From positions 2,604,001-2,668,000 of the forward strand of contig OY970367.1 of NCBI GenBank assembly GCA_963718635.1: DNA of 64,000 nucleotides, read 5' to 3'. The stretch comes from JAIOQJ01 sp963718635 (GTDB lineage Bacteria > Planctomycetota > Planctomycetia > Gemmatales > Gemmataceae). The notes below the pieces were generated by a model. That model saw nothing but the letters and a program-made list of their open reading frames with translations. It had not been told where the DNA came from and made no database searches. Positions 18,727-27,209 of this stretch are shown in pieces. Within the stretch, counting starts at the first letter, position 1. Each line of letters begins with the position of its first letter. The position numbers and the translations under genes were made by a program.

Positions 18727-19716
18727 CTAATCCAACGAAAAAACCTCACCGCCCGCGCGTGTGCTCGCCTGCAGTACGATACCGGCTGCAATCCCGTTCG
18801 TCATAAAGCGCACCGAACCATCCGCCAGGGCGAAATTCGTGCCGCGCGTATGCTTGCTGCCGTAGGCGCTGAGCCGATCCCAAACACTCGGCCCGAACTT
18901 GTTCCAATCGATCGGCGATGGAGGAGGCGCTGGCGGCGGCGGTGGTTCCCAGCGGGTGGGAAAATTTGCATTCACCGCCGATGTCCCTGCTAACAACAAT
19001 CCTGCTCCGGCATTTGGCCCACTCTGCACGGCCCAACTGCTGAACGAGGTTGTTGCCTGCAAAGGCGGCGACGGGGGCGACTTAAACTTGGCCGACTGGT
19101 AGGTGTCCAGGTTGCCATCGGCAATCGTCCGCTCGCCGAACAGCAGCGTACTCGACGTGCCGTCGGTCACGTCGCTAAGACGCACGCGGTTCCATGATGT
19201 TGCGGATGCGTAGTCGAATAGTCCATCGTGGGTGGCCCGAGTTTCCGGAAACGATTGGCTTCCGCCGTTGGCGCCATAGGTTGTCACGCCGACGGACAGT
19301 GAGCCAAAGGCGGCCGGGTTCTGAGTAACACCCGCCGATGGGCAGACAAAGACCTGCAACGGAGTGGCGGCCGGCGTGCCAGCCGCGCCAAAATTGTTCG
19401 CAGGATTGGAATAGTCCCATCGGTTCGCGAGCCCCGATTGTTCCAGCGAAGGGAGCAGCTCGACAAATAGCGACGTATACATACTATCGGGTCCGGGCAG
19501 TGCAACGCCGGCCGGGAAGGCATCAAAGGAACTGTGATATTGATGCGCGGCCAAGGCGAGTTGTTTCAAGTTATTGCGGCAGGACGAATTGGCTGCGGCC
19601 TCGCGAACGCGCTGCACCGCTGGCAACAATAAACCGATCAGCACCGCAATGATGGCAATCACCACCAGCAGCTCAATCAACGTGAAGCCCGATCGAATGC
19701 GTGCGGATGGTGCCAT
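18727..19716 (-). CDS. DUF1559 prepilin-type secreted protein
   Basis: A 329-residue protein with a type IV prepilin leader: a short basic N-terminus, then SGFTLIELLVVIAIIAVLIG, LLPAVQRVREAA and the block RNNLKQLALAAHQYH that is typical of the DUF1559 family, hugely expanded in planctomycetes. Downstream are YTSLFVELLPSLEQ, SDVTDGTSSTLLFGE and a C-terminal GTNFALADGSVRFM segment, all family landmarks. It is processed by prepilin peptidase and likely displayed on the cell surface; the biochemical function is not known. A proline-rich loop (PPPPPAPPPSP) interrupts the second half. Confidence 0.95.
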   Translation of the reverse strand: MAPSARIRSGFTLIELLVVIAIIAVLIGLLLPAVQRVREAAANSSCRNNLKQLALAAHQYHSSFDAFPAGVALPGPDSMYTSLFVELLPSLEQSGLANRWDYSNPANNFGAAGTPAATPLQVFVCPSAGVTQNPAAFGSLSVGVTTYGANGGSQSFPETRATHDGLFDYASATSWNRVRLSDVTDGTSSTLLFGERTIADGNLDTYQSAKFKSPPSPPLQATTSFSSWAVQSGPNAGAGLLLAGTSAVNANFPTRWEPPPPPAPPPSPIDWNKFGPSVWDRLSAYGSKHTRGTNFALADGSVRFMTNGIAAGIVLQASTRAGGEVFSLD

Positions 19717-20374
19717 AGAAAACAGAAATCAGATTGCAGTACGCCTAAGCTAGTTATAGCGGAATTGGCGGAATGCTTGCGCCAGGCGGGTCAAGGAGTG
19801 TATTGTGGGGTCTACCATCTAGGGTGGCGACCGTGAGGAGCGTCCTGTGAATTCGCTCCCTCATGGTCGCAACTCGGACCGCGTCGTGTCGTGGTTCTCA
19901 CCGACCCTCCGGGAAATATTTCCCGAAGGGCTTTCCCGAGAAAATCGTGGGAAAACGAACGGTCGAACTGCGAAATGCGGATTTTGGATGCGGAATCCAG
20001 ACTGAAGCGCAAAGCTGTGCCAACCGATTCTGGCAAAAATGCAGATCGCCCTTCCCAACCCCCCGGCTTTGCGGGAGGAGGGTAGGGTGGGGGGAAAGGC
20101 CGAGACTGCCAAGGCATTCGTTTATGGGCAAGGCGCTCTGCCCCACCCTGCCCTCCCCTGCAAAGCCAGGGGGAGGGTAAGAAGGGTTCAGCGCTCGTTC
20201 CATACATTTGCCAAAACCGTGGACGGCCGCGTAGTGCATTTGGCAGACGCGGTTGCTGACGCGGATTCCCAAAATATGCTGGCGTCCGGGATGAACTGCT
20301 GTTAGATGTAATAGTGGATTCGTAACGTGATCGCTGACTCGATGTAAGTTCCGTTGTTAGGCAAGGGCTCTCCC
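19717..20374. other. Intergenic region with several interspersed palindromes
   Basis: No gene is seen. It holds the palindrome ccctccgggaaatatttccc with its continuation cgaaggg at 19905-19930, degraded cgcattccgaa-type repeats near 19970, and a second copy, inverted relative to 3922-4062, of the C/G-rich composite repeat at about 20050-20190. Related gggaaatatttcccgaag palindromes occur at 52248, 52441, 61057 and 61271. Confidence 0.6.
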
Positions 20375-20653
20375 ATGACGCGTATGAGTCGGGAATTTTC
20401 GCTGGTGCTGCTGGGCTCCGGCATTCTAACCGCAGGTTACTTCCTCTTCCGCGAAGACAACGAACTCTTTGCCAAAGAAGAGGAACAGGCCAAGCAGCAG
20501 GCAGGCGGCAGTCGCCACGGCTATCATGGCCCGCTCCTCTTTATTCATGGGGGGTATGGCTACAACAGTGGTCAGGCTCGGCCGGCCGCGATGGCCAGCG
20601 GCGTTGCCCGCGGCGGCTTTGGCAGCATTGGCGCTCATTCCGCCGGGGGTTGA
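20375..20653 (+). CDS. Small membrane-anchored glycine-rich protein
   Basis: A 92-residue protein with an N-terminal hydrophobic helix (FSLVLLGSGILTAGYFLF) that could be a signal anchor, a short charged stretch, and a Gly/Ser/His-rich tail. It ends four bases before the ATP-grasp gene, so the two are almost certainly co-translated. The arrangement recalls the Escherichia coli ygiB-ygiC pair, in which a small envelope protein precedes a glutathionylspermidine-synthase-like enzyme. Sequence similarity to YgiB cannot be judged by eye. The ATG at 20375 is preferred to the upstream one because it starts directly before the helix. Confidence 0.6.
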   Translation: MTRMSREFSLVLLGSGILTAGYFLFREDNELFAKEEEQAKQQAGGSRHGYHGPLLFIHGGYGYNSGQARPAAMASGVARGGFGSIGAHSAGG

Positions 20654-20657
20654 TTCG

Positions 20658-21785
20658 ATGCATCGCATCTCCATCGATCCGAGGCCGAACTGGCAGAAGC
20701 GGGTCGAGGAACATGGCCTGCACCATCATACGCTTCGCGGCGAAAAGTATTGGGACGAGTCGGTCGTTTATCAACTTTCGAATTACGAGGTCGATACGCT
20801 CGAAGCCGCCACCCAGGCTTTGCACGAGATGTGCCTGGAACTGGTTCAGGAAGTCATCGACGAGCGAATGTTCGGGCTTTTCCTCATTCCCAAGGAATTC
20901 GAAGAGCTCGTTATCCGTTCGTGGGAAGAGAAAGAGCCTTCGATCTACGGTCGCTTCGACCTCGCCTACGATGGCGTCGGGGCTCCTAAATTGCTCGAAT
21001 ATAACGCTGATACGCCGACGGCGCTGGTCGAGGCGTCCGTCATCCAGTGGTTCTGGTTGAAAGATGTGGATGAACGCGGCGATCAGTTCAACAGCATCCA
21101 CGAGCGCCTTCTCGAAGCATGGAAAGCGGTGCACGAACGCGATAGTCGGCCTATCCATTTCGCTGCTCAGGAAGGCATCATTGAAGATTACGTGACGGTC
21201 GAATATCTGCGCGATACCGCCATTCAGGCAGGCTTTGAAACCTCTTACTTGGATGTCGAACAGATTGGCTGGAGCGTTCACAATCAGTTTGTCGATTTGG
21301 CGGGTTTGCCGATCCATCGTTGCTTCAAGCTTTATCCGTGGGAATGGCTGGCTCGCGAAGGCTTCGGCAAGCACATCCCGCAGGCATCCACCCGCTGGAT
21401 CGAACCTGCGTGGAAGATGATTCTCAGCTGTAAGTCAATTCTGCCGATGCTCTACGAGCGCCATCCGGAAAGTCCGTTCCTTTTACCCGCTTCCTTCACG
21501 GGCCTTGAAGGCGGCAACTATGTGCAAAAGCCCGTTCACGCTCGCGAAGGGGCGAACATCACGCTTGTCGTAAACGGGAAAGTGCAACAAGAAACGGCAG
21601 GGCCTTACACCGATTGCCCTACGGTTTATCAACAATTGGCGCCGATGCGAGCGCACGATGGATACTACCCGATCTTTGGCAGTTGGGTAGTGAATGGAGT
21701 CGCCTGCGGCGTCGGCATTCGCGAAGACGATAGCCTGATTACGAGTAACCTCAGCCGTTTCGTGCCGCATCAGATGGTGTCTTGA
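20658..21785 (+). CDS. Glutathionylspermidine synthase-like ATP-grasp ligase (YgiC/YjfC type)
   Basis: A 375-residue protein of the C-terminal ATP-grasp domain family of glutathionylspermidine synthase, without the amidase half. Landmarks are IYGRFDLAYDG, LLEYNADTPTALVEASVIQW (the metal/ATP site), EWLAREGFGKHI and FGSWVVNGVACGVGIREDD at the C-terminus. Homologues such as YgiC form amide bonds between unknown partners; peptide-spermidine ligation has been proposed only for some. The start at 20658 follows the small membrane-protein gene by four bases. Cytoplasmic, with a likely role in polyamine or cell-envelope modification, inferred only. Confidence 0.9.
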   Translation: MHRISIDPRPNWQKRVEEHGLHHHTLRGEKYWDESVVYQLSNYEVDTLEAATQALHEMCLELVQEVIDERMFGLFLIPKEFEELVIRSWEEKEPSIYGRFDLAYDGVGAPKLLEYNADTPTALVEASVIQWFWLKDVDERGDQFNSIHERLLEAWKAVHERDSRPIHFAAQEGIIEDYVTVEYLRDTAIQAGFETSYLDVEQIGWSVHNQFVDLAGLPIHRCFKLYPWEWLAREGFGKHIPQASTRWIEPAWKMILSCKSILPMLYERHPESPFLLPASFTGLEGGNYVQKPVHAREGANITLVVNGKVQQETAGPYTDCPTVYQQLAPMRAHDGYYPIFGSWVVNGVACGVGIREDDSLITSNLSRFVPHQMVS

Positions 21786-21884
21786 GCTCTTGTTTCCGAC
21801 ACTCCCTCCGCATCGCAAATAAGCTTCGGCGCGTTTCATACAATTCCACTGCCTACCGAGGATTTCCGGGGAGCCGGCTGCTAT

Positions 21885-22499
21885 ATGACGTTGTCGCTGA
21901 TCTTGTTTTACGCCATTGGAATGGCCACCGCGCTGTCGGCCTTGGCGGTGGTGTTTACGCGCAATATCGTGCGCTCCGCCGTCTGGCTGCTCTTCACCCT
22001 TATCGGCGTTTCGTTGAACTACTTCCTGCTAGGCGCTGAGTTTCTGGGCGCTGCCCAGCTTATTATCTACGTCGGCGGCACGATGGTCCTGGTCGTCTTC
22101 GGCGTCATGCTCACGGCGCAAGGACCTTTCTTGAAACTGCGCACGCGTGGCGTTGAATGGGGCATCGGCGGGCTGCTGGCGCTGTCGCTTTTTGCCTTGC
22201 TGGTGCGGGCGTCGCTGGACCTCGGCCGACCGTCTGTTCGGCCGACCGAAGGGGATAACGGCATCAGCGTCGGCGTGCTCGGCTCTGCCTTTCTCGGCAT
22301 CAAAGAGGCAACGCCAGTAGCTAGTGTAACCGGCTTTCCCGATGGCGTTGAACCGCCCGAGCGAAAACGGATGGCTTACCTGCTCCCCTTCGAAATCGGT
22401 TCCGTTCATTTACTGGTGGTTTTGATCGGCGCCGCCTACCTGGCTCGCGCCAAGAGGCGTCGACCATTGCCGGCAACGAACGAGGGGCAAACCGCATGA
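21885..22499 (+). CDS. nuoJ: NADH-quinone oxidoreductase subunit J
   Basis: A 204-residue integral membrane subunit of complex I. Residues 1-110 hold the usual helices, with NIVRSAVWLLFTLIGVSLNY, GAEFLGAAQLIIYVGGTMVL and VVFGVML, diagnostic of NuoJ. A hydrophilic insert follows, then the last helix, EIGSVHLLVVLIGAAYLARA. Part of a tight nuoJKLM run; the stop overlaps the nuoK start by four bases. The subunits lie in the inner membrane and contribute to proton pumping. Confidence 0.95.
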   Translation: MTLSLILFYAIGMATALSALAVVFTRNIVRSAVWLLFTLIGVSLNYFLLGAEFLGAAQLIIYVGGTMVLVVFGVMLTAQGPFLKLRTRGVEWGIGGLLALSLFALLVRASLDLGRPSVRPTEGDNGISVGVLGSAFLGIKEATPVASVTGFPDGVEPPERKRMAYLLPFEIGSVHLLVVLIGAAYLARAKRRRPLPATNEGQTA

Positions 22500-22810
22500 C
22501 GGAATTGACGCTGCCTCACGTCCTTATTCTCAGCGCTTTTTTGTTCGCCTGCGGCGTCTTGTGCATCGCCATCAAGCGCAATGCCATCGGCATGTTGATG
22601 GGCGTCGAGCTGGTGTTGAATGCAGCCAATATCAACTTCGTTGCCTTTGCGCGTTTCAATCCTTCATTCCAACTGGAAGGGCAGATCTTCGCGCTGATGG
22701 TCATCGTTCTTGCCGCGGGCGAAGCCGCTGTCGCGTTGGCAATCATCCTCAACTTCTACAACAATCATGCCACGGTCGACGTCGATCGCGCGGATGATTT
22801 GAAGGGATGA
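22496..22810 (+). CDS. nuoK: NADH-quinone oxidoreductase subunit K
   Basis: A 104-residue membrane subunit with three helices. The conserved Glu residues of the proton channel are seen in IGMLMGVELVLNAANINFVA and in VIVLAAGEAAVALAI. Length and motif order match NuoK exactly. It overlaps nuoJ by four bases and precedes nuoL by four bases, so the genes are translated as one unit. Confidence 0.97.
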   Translation: MTELTLPHVLILSAFLFACGVLCIAIKRNAIGMLMGVELVLNAANINFVAFARFNPSFQLEGQIFALMVIVLAAGEAAVALAIILNFYNNHATVDVDRADDLKG

Positions 22811-22814
22811 TGGC

Positions 22815-25198
22815 ATGGCCAACTGGCTCCTTAATAACCCAGGCCGCATCTTCGTTGTCGCTACGTTTCTCCCTTTGGCGGCGTTCGTGCTGTTGTTGAT
22901 GGGCGGGTTGATTCGCTCATCGGCACGCAGTTGCCGGCATGAAAGCCACACGGCTTCCTTTCTCTTTTACCTTTTTGGCGGCCAGAAGCCGTTGCGAGCG
23001 GGCGCTATCTGGCGACAGCCGCTATCTCCTTGACGGCCGCGTTGGCCCTGTTCGGACTCCATTCTTTCCTGAAAGATGTCGACGACAGCGAAGGTTCGTC
23101 CGAGCGCCTTCAATCGCATTGGGCGGAACGAATCAGTTGGGTCCGCATTGAACCGACGCCGAACGAACTCGTGCCCCGCTCAGCCGTGCAGCTTGAGCTC
23201 GGCTACCGCATCGACCACCTCAGCGCCATTCTTTTCACGATGGTCGCGGTCATTTCGACCGGCATCTTTTTCTTCTCCATTGGCTACATGAAAGATGAAT
23301 CGGAAGAGACCGTCGCCGATCATGAGGCGAAGGGCGATGCCCATTTGCAGCGTCGCGGACGGTACGGACGATTCTTCCTGTTTCTATCGCTATTCTGCTT
23401 TTCAATGTTGCACTTGTTGATTGCCGACAATCTCTTCCAAGTCTTCATCTCCTGGGAACTGGTGGGCGTTTGCTCCTTTTTTCTGATCGGCTTTTACTAC
23501 GAGCGTCGCAGTGCCTCGACGGCGGCGAACAAGGCATTCATTGTGAACCGAATCGGCGATGCCGGCTTTCTGATTGGCCTGGCCATCGTCTGGACTTATT
23601 TCGGCACCTTCAACTTTCAGGAACTTCAAGCCAAACTGCGCTGCGCTGCCATCGATACGGATGGCGATTCAACGCCGTTGCAACTTACCGGCCGAATACT
23701 GCGAGGTGAACGAACCGCCGACAAGCCCAACAAATTGCAGATTGTACCGTACGGCAAAGACGTGCTGCTCTTTTCGCCGCACTGGCACGAAGCATGGCTG
23801 CGCAAAGGAGAAGTGCCGGCTGCCGTGCCACAGAAGAGCGAGTTCGACTTTAAGTCGATCCCTTATTGGCTGCTCGTGGTCGCCGGGCTCGGCATCTTTT
23901 TTGGTTGCGTGGGCAAATCCGCGCAATTTCCGTTGCAGACTTGGTTGCCCGATGCCATGGAAGGCCCGACGCCCGTTAGCGCCCTGATCCACGCGGCAAC
24001 AATGGTGGCGGCCGGCGTCTACCTCGTCGGCAGGGCCTATCCGCTTTTCACGACGGAAGTGCTTCTCGTCATCGCCTATACTGGGGCGATCACGCTCTTT
24101 TTGGCGGCGACGATCGCGTTGGTGCAGACCGATATCAAGCGAGTGCTCGCTTACTCGACAGTGAGCCAACTCGGCTACATGATGTTGGCTCTCGGCGTCG
24201 GCGGTTGGACGCCGGGCTTGCTGCATCTGCTTACGCACGCTTTCTTCAAAGCCCTGCTATTCCTGGCAGCGGGCGCGGTGATTTTCGGGATTCACCATCA
24301 GCAAGATTTGCGCATGATGGGCGGCTTGCGAAAAAAAATGCCGATCACCGCTTACACTATGCTCATCGGCGTGCTGGCGATCGTCGGCACCCCCTTCTTC
24401 AGCGGCTGGTACAGCAAAGACCAGATCATCGGCCAGGCGCTCGGCTTTGGGTTCGTTCATCCCGCTCATCTGCTGCTGGCGATCCTTCCGATCCTCGGCG
24501 CCGGCTTCACCGGCTTTTATATGTTTCGCTTATGGCTACTCGCTTTCGCGGGCTCGCCGCGCGATGCCGACACCTACGAACATGCGCACGAATCGCCCTG
24601 GATTATGACTATTCCCCTGATTGTGCTCGCGCTCTTTAGCCTGGGCATTGGCTGGGGGCCAGAGTTCTGGAAAGCCGATGGCAGCTTGCTCGGTCATACG
24701 CTCGCGGAAGCGGAACCCGCAAGTGTCTCTCTTGCTTTTGCAAAAGAAACCCACGCGGCCCACGAGCACCATCTACTGGCCGGCCTGCTAGCGTTAGGCG
24801 CTGCCCTACTCGGGGTAGTCGCTGCCATCGGCATGTACGGCCTGCGCAAAGTCGATCTCAATTTATGGAACACAAGGCCAGGACTTGTGCATACGTTCCT
24901 GATGAAGAAATGGTATTTCGATGAAATCTACAACGCGCTCTTGGTACGGCCGACAGTCTATCTGGCATTCTTGATCGCAAGAATCGACAAGCGAACAACG
25001 CGGCCTGGAGATGCAGCCAACGCCGATCGACGCATCCAGCCCGCTTCAATCGACGGCTTTTTCAGGCCTGGCGCCCTGCTGCTTTTTGCGCTGGGCCAAC
25101 GGCTGCGCGCGGTGCAGACGGGTTTGCTGCGTCGGTATATCCTTGTACTGGTCTTGACGATCGTCGTGTTGTTCGCCATTCTCTCTTTCTTATCCTGA
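22815..25198 (+). CDS. nuoL: NADH-quinone oxidoreductase subunit L, one frameshift
   Basis: An antiporter-like proton-pumping subunit. The start at 22815 (MANWLLNNPGRIFVVATFLP) is in one frame; the bulk of the protein, from YLATAAISLTAALALFG, is in another, joined near 23005-23012 by an indel. Core motifs are all present: LFQVFISWELVGVCSF, GKSAQFPLQTWLPDAMEGPT, PVSALIHAATMVAAGVYL and DIKRVLAYSTVSQLGYM. Between the helix ending NFQELQAKL and the helix IPYWLLVVAGLGIFFGC there is an extra hydrophilic stretch of about 75 residues that usual NuoL lacks. A lateral-helix C-terminus is visible. Reconstructed length is about 795 residues, long for the family. Confidence 0.95.
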
Positions 25199-25217
25199 AA
25201 TTGACCGAACCGGGGAA

Positions 25218-27113
25218 ATGATGTTCGTCGAATACGACATGCTCTTGATGTCGCTGGTGATTTTTCTTCCCAGCGCTTTCGGCCTAATGCTGCTTCTGTT
25301 CCCGAGTCGGGCGGTCGAGGCGATGCGCTGGTGGGCCACCTTTGGTGCAGCCGTCGCCGTTGCGATGAGCTCCTGCTTGCTCATCGATTATTATTCGATG
25401 ATCGATTCTCGCTCCGATCGCGCGATTCGTTCGCTGCATCATCCGGATACGCTGCTCGATTCGCGCGTCGATGAGATGGGACGCCGAGCCGCCAAGGATG
25501 TGCCGGAGTCGCAGCTTGGCCGGGATATGATCGCCAAGCGACCCTGGATACCCCGCTTCGACATCTATTATTTCATCGGCGTTGACGGCATCTCGATGCC
25601 GTTGATCATGCTTACCACCGTGATCACCTTTCTGGCGGTGTTGGCGAGTTGGACGATCCAGAAACATGTCAAAGCCTACTTCATGTTGCTGCTGCTTTTA
25701 GAGACCGGCGTTATCGGCGCCTTCATGTCGCTCGACCTGTTTCTCTTTTACGTCTTCTACGAAATCATGCTGTTGCCGATGTACTTCCTCATTGGCATGT
25801 GGGGGGGAGGCCGGCGTAAATATGCCGCCATCAAGTTCGTCATCTATACCTTGCTCGGCAGCGTGTTCATCTTGATCGCCATTATCGGCCTTTACTTCAC
25901 GGACGTGCGCGATTTCGTGGACAAAGGCGCCGTGGAAGCCCGTGCCGTCGAGCGGATGCACGAGAACCGGAACCTCACGGAGGATGAAGCCCACGAGTAT
26001 CACACGTTTGACATTGTGACTTTGCAGCGCGCGGGACAAGCGGCCATGCTGCTTCTGAGCGGACAAGCAGATCGCCTCAAGCCGAAGCCGGACGTCCTCC
26101 CGGCGGATGTGCTTCCGAAGCCCGATGACGCGCCGAAAACGGTCGATCGCAACGTCTATCTCCTCGGCCGCGGCCAGGATGCCGACCAGGCGCATGGCCG
26201 TTTCCAACAGCCGTTCTTCACGGCCAAGTTCCAGTATGTGTTGTTTATCCTTTTGTTTATCGGCTTTGCCGTGAAGGTGCCGATCGTTCCTCTGCATAGC
26301 TGGCTGCCCGATGCGCATGTCGAAGCGCCGACCCCGATCAGCATGATTCTCGCAGGCGTCCTGTTGAAGCTGGGAGGCTACGGCATCATTCGCTTGGCTT
26401 ACCCCATCTGTCCGTGGGCGGCGGAACAGCTTTCGCTGTGGGTCGGCCTGCTCGGCTCCTTTGCCATCGTTTACGGCGCCTTGGTGGCGATGGGCCAAAA
26501 AGACTTCAAGAAGATGCTCGCTTACAGTTCAATCAGCCATATGGGCTATGTGATTTTAGGTATTGCGGTTTGGTCGACCGCATCGAAATCACAGTATTGG
26601 TCTTGGGGCATGAATGGCGCCATGTTCCAAATGGTGTCGCATGGCATCACGTCGGCAGCGCTCTTTTTCGTCGTCGGCGTCCTATACGAGCGAGCCCATA
26701 CCCGCGAGATCGCCAGTTTTGGCGGCCTGATGGAGCCGATGCCGCTCTTTGGCGGTTTGGCGGCCATCATGTTCTTTGCGTCGATGGGTTTGCCGGGTCT
26801 CTGCGGGTTCATCGGTGAAGTTTGGGTGATGCTCGCCGCCTGGAACTTCCATCCCGGCCTCGCCATCCCTGCGATTCTCGCCACGGTGCTTACGGCTGGC
26901 TACCTATTGTGGACATGGCAGCGCGTCTTCCTGGGCGCTAACCCGAACACGGCAGCCTACCCGGATGTCAATCAACGCGAAGGGATCATCTTGCTCGTGT
27001 TTGTGCTCTTGGCCGTGGCCTTGGGCGTGTTCCCTCAGTTTCTCTTGTTGACGTGGGTGGAGCCCAGCGTAACGGGACTGGTGGAAAGCCTGGCGAGATT
27101 GAGTCGTTTGTGA
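25218..27113 (+). CDS. nuoM: NADH-quinone oxidoreductase subunit M
   Basis: A 631-residue antiporter-like subunit of complex I. Motifs include FFLFYVFYEIMLLPMYFLIG-type sequence, VKVPIVPLHSWLPDAHVEAPT, SMILAGVLLKLGGYG and FKKMLAYSSISHMGYVILG. Two adjacent ATGs (25218 and 25221) are both possible. As in the neighbouring nuoL, a hydrophilic insert of about 100 residues (from DFVDKGAVEARAVERM to GRFQQPFFTAKF) replaces a short loop, and a further insert follows the first helices. It is the last gene of the run: the next gene is on the opposite strand and nuoN is missing here. Confidence 0.95.
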   Translation: MMFVEYDMLLMSLVIFLPSAFGLMLLLFPSRAVEAMRWWATFGAAVAVAMSSCLLIDYYSMIDSRSDRAIRSLHHPDTLLDSRVDEMGRRAAKDVPESQLGRDMIAKRPWIPRFDIYYFIGVDGISMPLIMLTTVITFLAVLASWTIQKHVKAYFMLLLLLETGVIGAFMSLDLFLFYVFYEIMLLPMYFLIGMWGGGRRKYAAIKFVIYTLLGSVFILIAIIGLYFTDVRDFVDKGAVEARAVERMHENRNLTEDEAHEYHTFDIVTLQRAGQAAMLLLSGQADRLKPKPDVLPADVLPKPDDAPKTVDRNVYLLGRGQDADQAHGRFQQPFFTAKFQYVLFILLFIGFAVKVPIVPLHSWLPDAHVEAPTPISMILAGVLLKLGGYGIIRLAYPICPWAAEQLSLWVGLLGSFAIVYGALVAMGQKDFKKMLAYSSISHMGYVILGIAVWSTASKSQYWSWGMNGAMFQMVSHGITSAALFFVVGVLYERAHTREIASFGGLMEPMPLFGGLAAIMFFASMGLPGLCGFIGEVWVMLAAWNFHPGLAIPAILATVLTAGYLLWTWQRVFLGANPNTAAYPDVNQREGIILLVFVLLAVALGVFPQFLLLTWVEPSVTGLVESLARLSRL

Positions 27114-27169
27114 GTTGCTTCTTTACTTGATGTGTCGCTAGCATGTGCGACGCTTGCTGCACCAGCTGT

Positions 27170-27202
27170 CGTTACCCGACTGCTCACGCAGTTCGGCTCG
27201 CC
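27170..27202 (-). repeat. Palindromic repeat ggcgagccga...cgggt, inverted copy
   Basis: The reverse complement reads ggcgagccgaactgcg, then agcagtcgggt, matching copies at 16431-16468 and 18307-18339. It lies between the convergent ends of nuoM and the large unrecognised gene, where it could act as a hairpin. The family is short and probably REP-like. Confidence 0.7.
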
Positions 27203-27209
27203 ATGCATT

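Noticed and set aside
27114..27209. Start of nuoN after nuoM
   Set aside because: The next 96 bases have no start with hydrophobic sequence and the following gene is on the opposite strand.
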